Origin: Planctomycetota bacterium
GTDB taxonomy: Bacteria; Planctomycetota; Phycisphaerae; UBA1845
Direction: 5' to 3'
Assembly: GCA_022562105.1 (NCBI GenBank)
Contig: JADFPW010000002.1
Span: 1-45,338, forward strand
DNA: 45,338 bases
Positions 1-9,506 of the stretch are shown here, in pieces. How positions within the stretch are numbered: position 1 is the first letter of the stretch; every line of letters begins with the position of its first letter. The notes beneath the pieces are model-generated. The model was not told the origin of the DNA and ran no database searches. It saw only the letters and a program-made list of their open reading frames with translations. Position numbers and translations under genes: made by a program.

Positions 1-16
1 GTACAGGTGCTCGGCC

Positions 17-1489
17 ATGCTCAACGACATTGAGTCAGTCATCTTCCGGACGGGCCACCCTCCGATAGGCCGGCTAGTGATGTTGGCGCTGATTCTGGCG
101 ACTGTGGGCGCCTGCCGTCGGCCGTCGGAGCCCACCGTCGAGTTGCCCAATATCGTGCTGATCACGATTGACACCCTGCGAGCCGATCACCTGGGATGTT
201 ATGGCTACTTCCGAGACACGTCGCCGACCATCGACGCCCTGGCGGCCGAATCGGTTTTCTTCGAACGGTGCATCGTCCCGATGGCCACCACCCTGCCGAC
301 ACATGCATCGATCTTCACCGGCACCTATCCGCTGGAACACGGGATATTGGCCAACTACAAGCACGGCGGGTTTCAGTTCGTCCCATCGCCGAAACTGGCG
401 TCGCTTGCCCAGTTCGCCAGCCGCGCGGGGTATCAGACCGCGGCGTTCGTCAGCGCCACGCCCGTCAAGCGCGGCACGGGGATGGAGGCGGGGTTCGATA
501 CGTTCGACGAGCCTTCACACGCCCAACGCAAGGCCGGGAAGACCACCGAGGCGGTCTTGGCATGGCTGAAGGAGAGGGAACAGAAGCCATTCCTCCTCTG
601 GGTCCACTACTTTGATCCGCACGGCCCTTATGCTCCGCCGCCACCGTACGACACGCGCTACTCGACCGACGAGCAACTGGAGTCCTATCTAGCGCGGGCC
701 CGTTTCGCCGACCGCTCCCGCCGACCGGGCGGTAAGAACGTCGTCACACGGCCTGCCATCAACGGGTACGACGGCGAGATACGATACACGGACGATCAAC
801 TGGCCAAGCTGTTTGGCGCGCTCAAAGGGCAAGGCCTCTGGGACGACTCAATCGTGGTGCTCATCGGGGATCATGGCGAGGGGCTGGGCCAGCACAACGT
901 GCCCGGACACGCCCTGCTCTGGGATGAGCAGTTGCACGTGCCTTTGATGATTCGCGTTCCGGGCGCCGCCCGGCGGCGCGTCGCTCGTCCGATGTCCGCG
1001 GTCGATGTGCTCCCCACGTTGCTGGGCCTGATCGACCTGCCCAACAGCGAGTCGTTTCTCGAGCAGATGAGCGGCGTGGACGCCCTCGCCGGTGACGATA
1101 ATCCGCGCTACATCCTCAGCCGGTTGTCCGATCGACAGCTCCGCTTCGACGTGGCGACGACTTACTCGATCACCGGCGGCGGCTGGAAGTATGTTCATGC
1201 GATTGGGGGTGAGGAATTGCTTTTCGATTTGGGCGCCGATCCCCATGAGCTGCGAGACGTGGCCGCGGATCATCCGGAAGTCGTGCGTGACTTATGCGCC
1301 CGGCTGGAAGATCAGGTGACCCGCCAGCTTGCCCGTGGCGCGGACCTCGGCAGCGGTGGGCTCACACCCCTGTCCGAGAAACGCCGCCGCGAGCTGGAGA
1401 ATCTCGGGTATGCCGGCGTTGCACCCGACGAGTCGGCCGAGCCCCTACAGGAGGTCATTGAATGTTCGTCGGAGCCTGCCCGTCCGTAG
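17..1489 (+). CDS. Sulfatase-fold (alkaline phosphatase superfamily) lipoprotein, atypical nucleophile
   Basis: A 490-residue exported protein of the sulfatase/alkaline phosphatase superfamily. A hydrophobic segment ends in a lipobox-like ATVGAC (Cys33), so it is probably a lipoprotein. The metal-site strand reads ITIDTLRADHLG, the later metal motif is GDHGEGLGQH, and the C terminus has ENLGYAG, an ending shared with the two other sulfatase-like proteins in the window. At the position of the formylglycine motif C/S-x-P-x-R it has T92-L-P-T-H, so the modifiable Cys/Ser and the Arg are both missing. Family knowledge: Thr is the nucleophile in related phosphoethanolamine transferases and nucleotide pyrophosphatases, so a phospho-transfer or phosphodiesterase role is as likely as a sulfatase role. 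Convergent with the membrane protein at 1531-3177. The start at 17 puts the lipobox at a normal distance; GTG 77 or ATG 80 would leave almost no signal peptide. Confidence 0.85.
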   Translation: MLNDIESVIFRTGHPPIGRLVMLALILATVGACRRPSEPTVELPNIVLITIDTLRADHLGCYGYFRDTSPTIDALAAESVFFERCIVPMATTLPTHASIFTGTYPLEHGILANYKHGGFQFVPSPKLASLAQFASRAGYQTAAFVSATPVKRGTGMEAGFDTFDEPSHAQRKAGKTTEAVLAWLKEREQKPFLLWVHYFDPHGPYAPPPPYDTRYSTDEQLESYLARARFADRSRRPGGKNVVTRPAINGYDGEIRYTDDQLAKLFGALKGQGLWDDSIVVLIGDHGEGLGQHNVPGHALLWDEQLHVPLMIRVPGAARRRVARPMSAVDVLPTLLGLIDLPNSESFLEQMSGVDALAGDDNPRYILSRLSDRQLRFDVATTYSITGGGWKYVHAIGGEELLFDLGADPHELRDVAADHPEVVRDLCARLEDQVTRQLARGADLGSGGLTPLSEKRRRELENLGYAGVAPDESAEPLQEVIECSSEPARP

Positions 1490-1530
1490 GGACGGACGGG
1501 TCGGGTGAGTGGGTTCGACTGCAAATGGAG

Positions 1531-3177
1531 TCAGAAGTCGGTCCGATTCCCGATCAATCGAACGACCAGTTCATCCGGATCGGCCGGCGGCGGGTTCCTG
1601 TAGCGTCTGCTCGCGGGCAAGACTCGAATCCAGCGCTCGGGGAAGACCAAGTCGGCCCAGGCCTGGACCGTGTAGTCGGCCAACGTCTGACCGCCTCGAA
1701 CGCCCGCCGCTTCGCTACGCGACCGAACCCAGTGGGGCATCAGGGGCGCCGTGATGGTCGCTCCGTCATCGGCCTGATCGATGCGCGTCCGCAGCTCGTC
1801 GAAGAACGCGTCGCTGGCGACCGTGGCACGGTCCCACTCGTCGTAGTGGTAGAGGAGCGGTGAGTAGCGCGCCTGCCAGCCGACGAATGTCCCAAGCATC
1901 AGTAGCGCTACTACCGCCACGACGCGCACGCCGACTGGCCCGCGACGCAGGGAGTACAGAAGCTCATCGGCGATCGTTCCCACCAACATCGAGAGGGCCA
2001 TCACCGGCAGAAACAGATACCACGAACGTATATCAGCCGTGATCGAGTAGATTGCGACGAGCGACAGGAGCATGGCGACGGCGACGGCGGCGGTCGATAG
2101 CGTGCGCCGATCGGCGCCGTTTCTAGCCGCCCTGGCCCCGGGCCTGGACTCCAGCATCCGGAGCAGCAAAGCGATCACCACGAAGCCACCCGCCAAGCCA
2201 CCCAGCCACGGGCCGAGCACCGACTCGCCAATCGCCGGCTGGGGAAAAGCGAGCCACTCTAAAATCTGCCCGCCCACGGTTACGTCCAACCGGTCCAGGT
2301 CAATGGTGCGATTCCCTCGGATACCGCCGAGCACCGCGTAGCGCGCGGCGATCCAGATGCCCGCAGCGAGCAGATACGGTATCACGGCGACAAGCGCGTG
2401 AGTCAGCCGGCGATACACCGAACCACGCGGCGACCACAACCAAACAGTTAGCAGCGCGAGCCCTGGCAGAACAATCGCGGTCTCCTTGGAAGCCAGCGCT
2501 AACAAACATAGTAGCGCCGGCCTGATCGCGGGCCAACGGCGGGCCAGCGATGCGGGCGAAGCCAGGGACCACAGAGACCACGCGACGAACAGCCCGCACA
2601 GCATCTCGGCCCGACGAGCCGGCACGGGGATGACTTCCCAATGCGTGGGATTCAGCAGGAATACCAGGAGGGCGATCAGGCCGGCCCACCGGGCGCCCTT
2701 GCCGCCGAGGCGCGAAACCAGCAATCCAACGAACGCCGCGCACCCGCAGAACAGCAGGAGATTGGTCAGTTGATATGCCCAAGGGCGAAGACCGCCCAGC
2801 GCGTAATCCAAGGCAAACGAGAGATTCACAACCGGCCGGTAGAAGTGAGCGGGGAACCGCCCCGCCATCAGCGGTTCGCTGAAGGTGGCCGCCAGGTCGT
2901 CGAGCGAGAGTATGCGCGACGTGGCCAGGAGAGGGTAGGCGTCCCAACCGATCAATCCGTAGTGCCGGGTCTTGGCGAAGAGCATCGCACCTGCGACCAG
3001 GATGAGAACAGCCGGCAGGGCGAGCGCTGGCCATCGGAGAGCGAGTGAGGCCTGGTCCGGAGCACGAAGCGCGGAGTGCTCGTCCATTGCGGGAGTTGAA
3101 GACTGTGACCTCGGCAGCGCCATTACGATCCCCTGGTGCGGAGGCGATGTTCTGCGCCTCGCTGATGCGCTGTCCAC
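1531..3177 (-). CDS. GT-C-like polytopic membrane protein (TMTC/PMT-like)
   Basis: About 548 residues with many hydrophobic helices. After the first membrane segment comes an exposed loop with WDAYP, then FYRPVVNLSFALDY and LLNPTHWEVIPVPARRAE, the layout of the first lumenal loops of GT-C glycosyltransferases of the PMT/TMTC type. The same pattern recurs in the protein at 5404-7158, so the two are paralogues. Family members transfer sugars from polyprenyl-phosphate donors on the outer face of the membrane; donor and acceptor cannot be told here. ATG at 3123 (18 codons inside) is an alternative start that removes a hydrophilic leader. It sits between sulfatase-like and other GT-C genes, suggesting a role in building or modifying a surface glycan. 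The C-terminal ~100 residues are a soluble tail without a recognised motif. Confidence 0.75.
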   Translation of the reverse strand: MDSASARRRTSPPHQGIVMALPRSQSSTPAMDEHSALRAPDQASLALRWPALALPAVLILVAGAMLFAKTRHYGLIGWDAYPLLATSRILSLDDLAATFSEPLMAGRFPAHFYRPVVNLSFALDYALGGLRPWAYQLTNLLLFCGCAAFVGLLVSRLGGKGARWAGLIALLVFLLNPTHWEVIPVPARRAEMLCGLFVAWSLWSLASPASLARRWPAIRPALLCLLALASKETAIVLPGLALLTVWLWSPRGSVYRRLTHALVAVIPYLLAAGIWIAARYAVLGGIRGNRTIDLDRLDVTVGGQILEWLAFPQPAIGESVLGPWLGGLAGGFVVIALLLRMLESRPGARAARNGADRRTLSTAAVAVAMLLSLVAIYSITADIRSWYLFLPVMALSMLVGTIADELLYSLRRGPVGVRVVAVVALLMLGTFVGWQARYSPLLYHYDEWDRATVASDAFFDELRTRIDQADDGATITAPLMPHWVRSRSEAAGVRGGQTLADYTVQAWADLVFPERWIRVLPASRRYRNPPPADPDELVVRLIGNRTDF

Positions 3178-3281
3178 CGACCTGCTCGATCGGTCACGGC
3201 CAGAGCGCCTCCGTCATGGTAGTCGGCCTGGCGACCCGGTGCATGTGGGTTGAAGCGCCGCTTGCCCGCAGTCTACTCCAG

Positions 3282-5057
3282 CTATGGATCAACATGATCT
3301 CCGGGCGGTGTTGTTCCGGTCGAGGATGGGGTGGCCGTGGCCTCGAGGTCTCGTATTTGCTTTCTCAGTCGGACGATGCGCTCGGTCGTGCGATCGCGCG
3401 AATCTCCCTCCAGCTCCTGGAGGAGGGACCGATAGGCGAGCATCGCCTCCCCCGTCCTACCCATCCGCAGGTTGGCGGCGGCTATGCGTGTCCACCAGTC
3501 GACTCGCCGGTTGCTGAACGGTCTGGCAGCATGGACTGGGACTTCGAGGGCCTGGCGATACGCTCGGATGGCTGCGGCTGGGTCGTGATTGGTGAAGTGA
3601 CGATCGCCGATCATCTGATACAGCATCGCAAAGCGCAGCTCTCGCGGAAACTCCGCCATCGGGATGTTGATGCAGGCTGCCAGCACGAGCACGAGCATTG
3701 CCGAAGGCCAACAGCCTCTCCACTCCTGCCGTCGGATAGCGTGCATCCAATCGACGATCTGCTGGGAGGCAAAGAGTATGAGGCAGGCTACCGCGACGAT
3801 GCGGTAACGAGCGAGTACGAAGACAAGGACAAACGAAACCACCTGGGCGAATAGCGTAGCGTAGATCATGCCGGCCCGGCGCCGCCTTGACCATCCCATG
3901 ACCATTCCGGTGATTCCGATCGGAGCGATCAGGCCGAACAGGCCCGGCATCACCCTCAGCAGCCGCGACTCACGCTGGCCGAAGTGAAACTGGTCGCGGA
4001 TGCCCAGTTCCGTCGCGTTGAAAAAGAGACGGAGCTTCTTGCCGAACAGCTGCAAAGCATTCCACGGATGGTCAACGATGTGTTGCCAGGCCAGCCGGGT
4101 CATTTCGCGAGACTCTTGCATGGCTGGATGAGCGTCTATCTGACGGCCGCTCATGTAATAGGCGAGGCCGTACCGTGGTCCGGCTGGCAAAGGACTATGC
4201 GCCCCGTCAGCCGCGGGGCCGTTGCCCTTCAGGAGGTTGATCCCGGTGCTGGTGGTGATGAGGATAAACTCGTCGGTAACCAGGTAGTTTCTCAGCACGA
4301 GCGGTGCCAGCGTCAAAGCCCCGCCTGCCACGACGGATAGGGCCAGCGCCGCCCGACGTCGCCTGGACTGTTGCCCGTAGCAGAGCCAAATCGCCGCCCC
4401 AACGGCGGGGAGGAGGAGGAGCGCGTTGCTCTTGGCCATAGCGGCGATACCGATCAGACCACCGGCGATTACGCAACGCCGCCACGACAGGGTGGGCCCG
4501 CGTGGAATGATGGCCAGGAGGAAGAGCAGGTTGACAAAGAGAACCAGCGTGGTCGGCAGCACGAGTCCGTGATAGTAGATGTGTAGCCCGTAGAGCGAGA
4601 GGATCGACGCGGCGAGGATGCCCACCCGGTCGTCAAAGACACGCCGGCCGATGTGGTACAGCAAGACGCACGAGCCAGCTCCGAGAATACACTGAAACAC
4701 CTTAACGGCTGGAAAACTGCGTTCCCAGACAGCATAGAACGCACCGAGGACATGCCCATAGAGCGGTCCGAGAAAGTAGGCGGTCTCGCCCAGCAGTTCG
4801 CCGGATGCGACTCGAGAAGCTTCCTGGTCGTAGTAACGCGAGTCACGTAGCTGTTTCAGGTTGTCAAAGAACGCGGTCGATCGGATCTCGTGCAAGTAGG
4901 CCAAGCGGATGGTCAACGCGAAGATGAAGATGGCCGAGGAGACCAGAAAGACGTACATCCTCCCCCGCAGCTTGCCGCCCCGGAGTTCGCCCGGTGTCGT
5001 GCCCGGTGGCTGCGATTCAGTCATCAGGTTGACGTGTCCATGGTACGGCTTGTCCAC
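3282..5057 (-). CDS. GT39/ArnT-like membrane glycosyltransferase with C-terminal TPR-like tail
   Basis: A 591-residue polytopic protein. After the first helix the loop reads LRDSRYYDQEA, then a GPLYGHVLGAFYAV segment, which is the usual layout of PMT_2 (GT39) transferases: an acidic residue in the first outer loop, then the second helix. Helices continue to about residue 455. The last ~120 residues are soluble and contain two short TPR-like helical pairs (AAIRAYRQALEVP; RMGRTGEAMLAYRSLLQEL). Expected activity is sugar transfer from a polyprenyl-phosphate donor; the acceptor is unknown. The start is GTG 5057 or, 11 codons inside, ATG 5024. A plausible leftward promoter lies at 5165-5194. Same strand as the GT-C gene at 1531-3177 with a ~100 bp gap, so probably co-transcribed. 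Confidence 0.75.
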   Translation of the reverse strand: MDKPYHGHVNLMTESQPPGTTPGELRGGKLRGRMYVFLVSSAIFIFALTIRLAYLHEIRSTAFFDNLKQLRDSRYYDQEASRVASGELLGETAYFLGPLYGHVLGAFYAVWERSFPAVKVFQCILGAGSCVLLYHIGRRVFDDRVGILAASILSLYGLHIYYHGLVLPTTLVLFVNLLFLLAIIPRGPTLSWRRCVIAGGLIGIAAMAKSNALLLLPAVGAAIWLCYGQQSRRRRAALALSVVAGGALTLAPLVLRNYLVTDEFILITTSTGINLLKGNGPAADGAHSPLPAGPRYGLAYYMSGRQIDAHPAMQESREMTRLAWQHIVDHPWNALQLFGKKLRLFFNATELGIRDQFHFGQRESRLLRVMPGLFGLIAPIGITGMVMGWSRRRRAGMIYATLFAQVVSFVLVFVLARYRIVAVACLILFASQQIVDWMHAIRRQEWRGCWPSAMLVLVLAACINIPMAEFPRELRFAMLYQMIGDRHFTNHDPAAAIRAYRQALEVPVHAARPFSNRRVDWWTRIAAANLRMGRTGEAMLAYRSLLQELEGDSRDRTTERIVRLRKQIRDLEATATPSSTGTTPPGDHVDP

Positions 5058-5403
5058 TCCGACGGCCTGCCCTGCCCGGAGCCTGGTCGCGATTCATCGG
5101 ACCTCACCGACGCGACGAATAATCCAACGCCCATCCGATCAGTGGCGGATGCTCGGAATTCTTAATCATATCCGTGGTGTTGTCCGACCGACAAGGGTGA
5201 CGCGGTCGGTCCCGCCGCCTGGTAACAGAATCGAGGGCGTGCGGGACCGTTTGGGAGGGAGACGATGATCGATTGACTCGTTTCACGCCGCCGCCTAGAG
5301 TCCCGCTGGCGCGGGATTGGGACTGACTTCCAGAACCGGGCACGTCGGCACCTCCGGTCTCCGCGTTGGGAGGAGGTCCGTCCGTCGACGACACGGGGGC
5401 ATT
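5058..5403. other. Divergent intergenic region between two GT-C genes
   Basis: A 346-bp stretch separating the leftward gene at 3282-5057 from the rightward gene at 5404-7158. It holds a good leftward promoter candidate (5165-5194). I see no convincing rightward promoter and no small gene. The frame of the rightward gene stays open back to 5317, but those residues look like non-coding translation. Confidence 0.5.
5165..5194 (-). promoter_or_regulatory. Predicted sigma70-type promoter, leftward
   Basis: Read on the minus strand: TTGTCG, an 18-bp spacer, then TATGAT (5 of 6 to consensus). It lies about 110 bp upstream of the GTG start at 5057, in an AT-richer patch of an otherwise GC-rich region. 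It would drive the two leftward GT-C genes. Confidence 0.45.
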
Positions 5404-7158
5404 ATGGTGTCGATTCCCGACTGCGCAGACCATTGGAGGGCCTGGACGAGGGGCGCTTCCCGGGTGAAACAAGTCGGCGTCATCGGCTTGTTGCTGGGTA
5501 TCGGCGCGTGGCCCTACGTGTCGTATCTGCGCTTTTGGCCATTCACTCGCGACGCAGTCCAGTGGATCACCAGAGGAGCATTGTACCAGCGCGATTGGTA
5601 CCAGTGGGTATTTGCCAAATCCCATTTCGGGGTCGGATACCGACCGGTCGCGGCCCTTTCCTATACGCTGAACTACCTGGTCGCCGGCCTGAACCCCATG
5701 ATCTATCGGGTGACGGACCTGGGCCTGCACTTGCTGGCCGGACTGCTGGTGTTCGTGCTGTTCCGTCGACTGGTTCGAGACGCCCCCGCTTGGGGGGCCG
5801 TGGTGGCCGCCTGCCTCTTCATGGCCCATCCTGCGGTCGAGAACGTCGTTCCATTCACCGCCCGCCGGAGCTACACGCTGGCCACGGTGTTGAGCCTGTC
5901 GGCGCTGGTCGTCTTGTGCCGACCTCCGGGCCAGGCCAGCCGCTCAGCAGGGGACGGGCGGACGCCGGTCTGGGGTCGCTCATTGATCGCCGGGCTGCTC
6001 TTTCTGTGCGCGTTCCTGTCCAATGAGGTGGCGTTCGTGACCCTGCCCATCGTTCCCCTACTTCTCATTCGCCCTGCATGGATGCATCGATTGCGGTGGA
6101 CGCGCATCCTGGTGCTCTGCGCCGGCCCCCTCGTCGCCATCATAGCGGCCATTGCGCTTAGGAGTTGGATCATTGGAGGGATCGGCGGCTACGGGCGCCC
6201 AGCCGGGCGCGGTGATGGGTTCTATTCGATTCTCCAGCTCGCCTGGCGCAACCTGGGGGCGTTCAGCTCGCGGACCGATGCCGGTCAGCTCGAGGGTTCG
6301 TGGATGCTGACCGCATGCTTGGCAATGATCGGATCGTACTACTTCTGGCAGGCGTTCTTCGTCCCAATCAGGACGAAGCGCGGTGCTCGTCCCCTCCTCC
6401 CGGCGATTCTCATGGTCTGGCTAGCGGGGTATAGCTTGCTGTACGCACTGACGGGGGTTTGGTTTCCCCGCCAAGTGTACCCCATGCTCGTTCCGATGTC
6501 GCTGCTGGTGGGCTGTGTGCTCATCGGCGTGGTGCAGGCGTATAGGGACCGTCGATGGGCGTTGGCGGCACATCTCGTCCCCCAGGTGTTGCTGGTAGCG
6601 ATCGTCCTTGGGGATTCGCCCCTGATCCATGGGTCTCACCCGTGGCGGAGGCGAATGTTCGAAGCGCAGCACCGTCGCCAGGTCGCGCTGCTCGAAGGTC
6701 TCGGCGGCGTCTCAGACCCCGCCTACGTGCGTTTGGTCTTGCCGTATGGTCCGTTGGGCGGTAGCCCCAATGTGATGCGCGCTAATCCGATGGTGCTTCC
6801 ACGCCGTGCGCAGGTGTCTGGCCTTTGGGTGGAGACGTTGCTGCACGACCGCGACATTCGCATCATGAACTTCCTGTTCCTGGAGCAGGATTCGTTGTCC
6901 CAGACTGACCCGCCCACGTTTCGTTGGATCGACGACCGCCCCACCGTGGAGCTTGGTCCGAATCAATTGCACTACATCTGGTCGTCCGGGCGGTTTCTGC
7001 GCAGACACGTGGATCTTGAAAGCACAGTACGGCTGGACGAGCCACGGCTTCCGTCCAATCGTTACTGCTACGTCTGGATGGGCGCCGGGCCTGATCGTGG
7101 GTTGACTCTCCTGCAGGAGCCCGCGCCCACCGCCGTGCGACGAAAGTCACCGGATTGA
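5404..7158 (+). CDS. GT-C-like polytopic membrane protein, paralogue of the one at 1531-3177
   Basis: A membrane protein of about 584 residues. The segment GYRPVAALSYTLNYLVAGLN, followed by HLLAGLLVFVLFRRLV and FMAHPAVENVVPFTARR, matches the corresponding region of the protein at 1531-3177 and the TMTC/PMT-type GT-C pattern. About ten helices run to residue ~420, then a ~165-residue soluble C-terminal domain with no motif I can name. The ATG at 5404 is preferred over 5317 because the upstream residues look like translated non-coding DNA. The downstream sulfatase-like lipoprotein gene starts 62 bp after the stop, so the two probably form an operon and may act on the same envelope substrate. 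Confidence 0.72.
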   Translation: MVSIPDCADHWRAWTRGASRVKQVGVIGLLLGIGAWPYVSYLRFWPFTRDAVQWITRGALYQRDWYQWVFAKSHFGVGYRPVAALSYTLNYLVAGLNPMIYRVTDLGLHLLAGLLVFVLFRRLVRDAPAWGAVVAACLFMAHPAVENVVPFTARRSYTLATVLSLSALVVLCRPPGQASRSAGDGRTPVWGRSLIAGLLFLCAFLSNEVAFVTLPIVPLLLIRPAWMHRLRWTRILVLCAGPLVAIIAAIALRSWIIGGIGGYGRPAGRGDGFYSILQLAWRNLGAFSSRTDAGQLEGSWMLTACLAMIGSYYFWQAFFVPIRTKRGARPLLPAILMVWLAGYSLLYALTGVWFPRQVYPMLVPMSLLVGCVLIGVVQAYRDRRWALAAHLVPQVLLVAIVLGDSPLIHGSHPWRRRMFEAQHRRQVALLEGLGGVSDPAYVRLVLPYGPLGGSPNVMRANPMVLPRRAQVSGLWVETLLHDRDIRIMNFLFLEQDSLSQTDPPTFRWIDDRPTVELGPNQLHYIWSSGRFLRRHVDLESTVRLDEPRLPSNRYCYVWMGAGPDRGLTLLQEPAPTAVRRKSPD

Positions 7159-7220
7159 CGCGGGCCTATCGCGGGGATAGACTCTATCCAAAGCGGTCTT
7201 TCATTGCGGGTTCGTCTTCC

Positions 7221-8798
7221 ATGAAGCAATCGATCCACAAGATAGCGGCGGCGGTCGCGATACTGTCGGTGGCCATCGTCTCGGGATGCAAGGAGTCCTC
7301 CCGCGCTCAATCCAACGCCACCCGGCCGAACGTGTTGTGGGTCGTGTGGGACACCGTGCGAGCCGACCATCTGAGCCTTTACGGCTACGAGCGTCCCACC
7401 ACGCCGCGCCTCGAGGAGTGGGCCAAGGGGGCCCGCGTTTTCGAGAACTGCATCTCGACGGCGACTTCCACCGTTCCATCGCATGCCTCGATGTTCACCG
7501 GCCTGCTGCCCAGCGAGCACGGCATCCACAACAAGCATCGCTTCCTGGAGGACGGCTACACCACGGTGGCTGAACTGTTTAGCGACGCCGGGTATCAGAC
7601 CTATCTCTTCGCCGCCAACCCGCACATTGCCCAAGATGAGAACTTCCACCAGGGCTTCGACGTGGAGGAGCACCCGTGGAACCCCCAATACAGGGACGAA
7701 GCGCGCCGAATCCTACAGGAGAAACTCCTTCCCGATGACCAGGGTCGTCTGGCTCGCAGGATTCGGGGGGGTGGGGGAACGACCTGGACCATCAAGGCGA
7801 GCGGCGCTTTGGCTCGGAAGGGGGCCGAGGCGTGGCTCGCCCAATGCGACCCCGATCGACCGTTTTTCATCTTCCTGAACTACATGGAAGCGCACGAGCC
7901 CTACATCCCCGCCGAGTCCTACCGCCAGCTCATGATGTCGCCGGAGGATGTCCGGCGATCCTGCAAGCTCGGGCCGGTGTGGCCGGCAATTTGGCATCAC
8001 TCGTTTGGTCTCAAGAGCTATTCGGACGAGGATATCGCCATCATGGGGGCCACCTACGATGCGACGCTACGCGAGCTCGACGATCTGTTTGGCGACCTGA
8101 TCACCTCGTTGCAAGCCGCGGGTCATCTGGACAACACGATCGTGGTTCTGACCGCCGACCACGGTGAGCATCTCGGCGACCACCACATGCTCGATCATCA
8201 GTTTGCCCTTTACAATCCCCTCATTCACGTACCGTTGGTGCTGCACTATCCCCAGGGCGTCGAACCCGGACGCGACTCGCGCCCGGTGATGAACTTCGAT
8301 CTGTTTCCCACGCTGTTGGAGCTGGCCGGTTTGGACCTGCCTGCGGATCTGAACACGCGGGCTCAGAGTCTGTTGGCCCCGCTCGACAAGCGATTGCGAA
8401 TCGCGGAGTATCCAGCCGTTTTCGAGAAAGGGTTGCGCACGGTCAAAAAAGGTTATCCGAATTGGGATCCGACACCGTGGCGGCGAACCTTTCGAGCCCT
8501 ATTCGCCGATGACGACAAGTACATTTGGGCTTCGGACGGTCGTCACGAGCTCTATGATCTGGCCGATGATCCCGGCGAGTTGCACAACCTGGTCGAGACC
8601 CGGGCCGATCGAGCCGCCGAACTCGATGCCTTGCTGGCCGAACAAGTCGCGACGTTCGCCGAACCCCTTCGGTCCGTCCGCACACGACCGCCATCCAAGG
8701 CCCATCAGGCTCGCCTGAAAGGCCTCGGCTACGCGGGCACCGACGAGGAATTGGACGAGAACCCGTCCGCCGAACAAGATTCGGTTGACGAAGAATGA
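7221..8798 (+). CDS. Sulfatase-fold lipoprotein with Thr at the nucleophile position
   Basis: A 525-residue protein. The N terminus has KQSIHK, a hydrophobic stretch and a lipobox-like VSGC (Cys23), so it is a predicted lipoprotein. Superfamily motifs are VVWDTVRADHLS near residue 45, TADHGEHLGDHH around the second metal site, and the terminal GLGYAGT. At the formylglycine position it reads T84-V-P-S-H, so neither Cys/Ser nor the following Arg of true sulfatases is present. The reading frame is open from 7155 and overlaps the stop of the upstream gene, but the ATG at 7221 begins a clean signal peptide and is chosen. Likely operon partner of the GT-C protein at 5404-7158. Sulfatase, phosphodiesterase and phosphotransferase activity are all possible; the motif argues against standard formylglycine chemistry. 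Confidence 0.85.
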   Translation: MKQSIHKIAAAVAILSVAIVSGCKESSRAQSNATRPNVLWVVWDTVRADHLSLYGYERPTTPRLEEWAKGARVFENCISTATSTVPSHASMFTGLLPSEHGIHNKHRFLEDGYTTVAELFSDAGYQTYLFAANPHIAQDENFHQGFDVEEHPWNPQYRDEARRILQEKLLPDDQGRLARRIRGGGGTTWTIKASGALARKGAEAWLAQCDPDRPFFIFLNYMEAHEPYIPAESYRQLMMSPEDVRRSCKLGPVWPAIWHHSFGLKSYSDEDIAIMGATYDATLRELDDLFGDLITSLQAAGHLDNTIVVLTADHGEHLGDHHMLDHQFALYNPLIHVPLVLHYPQGVEPGRDSRPVMNFDLFPTLLELAGLDLPADLNTRAQSLLAPLDKRLRIAEYPAVFEKGLRTVKKGYPNWDPTPWRRTFRALFADDDKYIWASDGRHELYDLADDPGELHNLVETRADRAAELDALLAEQVATFAEPLRSVRTRPPSKAHQARLKGLGYAGTDEELDENPSAEQDSVDEE

Positions 8799-9506
8799 GG
8801 GCAAGCGATTCGCCAGGCCGCCCGCCTCGGCACGGGGCACCTCGCGCTGCATGATGATCACTGGCAGCACCCACTTGCAGCCCCAATCTGAGAGCTGACA
8901 CCCACCCACTTTTTTCGACAAAAAAAGACTCGCCGACTTGCCTTCGCCGAATCGGGGTCAATAATAATCATGTATAAGGAATCACCGTTCTTAGACGGGT
9001 GCTCCGCTCGGAGAGCTGGCCGATTGGAGCGAACTACACAACGCGTCGCTTAAGCTGATACACATCCCATGGTCGGTGACGATCTGTGGGAACATACTCG
9101 GGATCGAGTGCGCCGCTGCCACGTCGTGTCACCTGGCGGATGGATGGTCACCACCGCGCGGTGGCGTCGTACTTGCGGGTTGAATCATCCGCGGATCACG
9201 CGGACAGGGTGTAGGTACGTCCGACGACCTAGCCACACGCGGAACCGGTTATGGATGACCGCTGGCCGAAAGGATGGAGGGAAAGAAGCATCGGGCCACG
9301 CCGGCAATCCCGCTGGTCCGATGGTGCTTCCTGAGGGGAGGAGGCGTCAGGACGGGGCGTAGGAGACGGTCTGTTCGGTCTCATGTTTCCTGCGGGAGGG
9401 GTGCCGACAGGCCCTCCTGCGCCCTTCGTCCGTCGCCACCGGCTTGGGGGTGAGCTTACGACGCTCGTACGGCGACCACAGCGCGGGCGAATGGGCCGCC
9501 CGCCTG
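8799..9506. other. Gene-poor stretch, possible promoter and structured transcript
   Basis: 708 bp without a convincing gene. At 8938-8943 TTGCCT is followed after 18 bp by TAATAA in the only AT-rich patch (8955-8980). It is followed by ~480 bp of GC-rich DNA with potential hairpins, for example GAGAC/GTCTC arms around 9370-9385 and GCGGGAGG facing CCTCCTGC near 9391-9420. The open frame at 9069-9362 (97 codons) is rich in Arg, Trp and His and looks like translated non-coding DNA. I checked by eye for RNase P, tmRNA, 6S and cobalamin-riboswitch signatures and found none. Confidence 0.35.

Noticed and set aside
9069-9362. 97-codon open frame
   Set aside because: Arg/Trp/His-rich composition and no ribosome-binding site; looks like translated non-coding DNA.
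8980-9480. Possible RNase P RNA, tmRNA or 6S RNA
   Set aside because: None of the conserved blocks of these RNAs was found on either strand.
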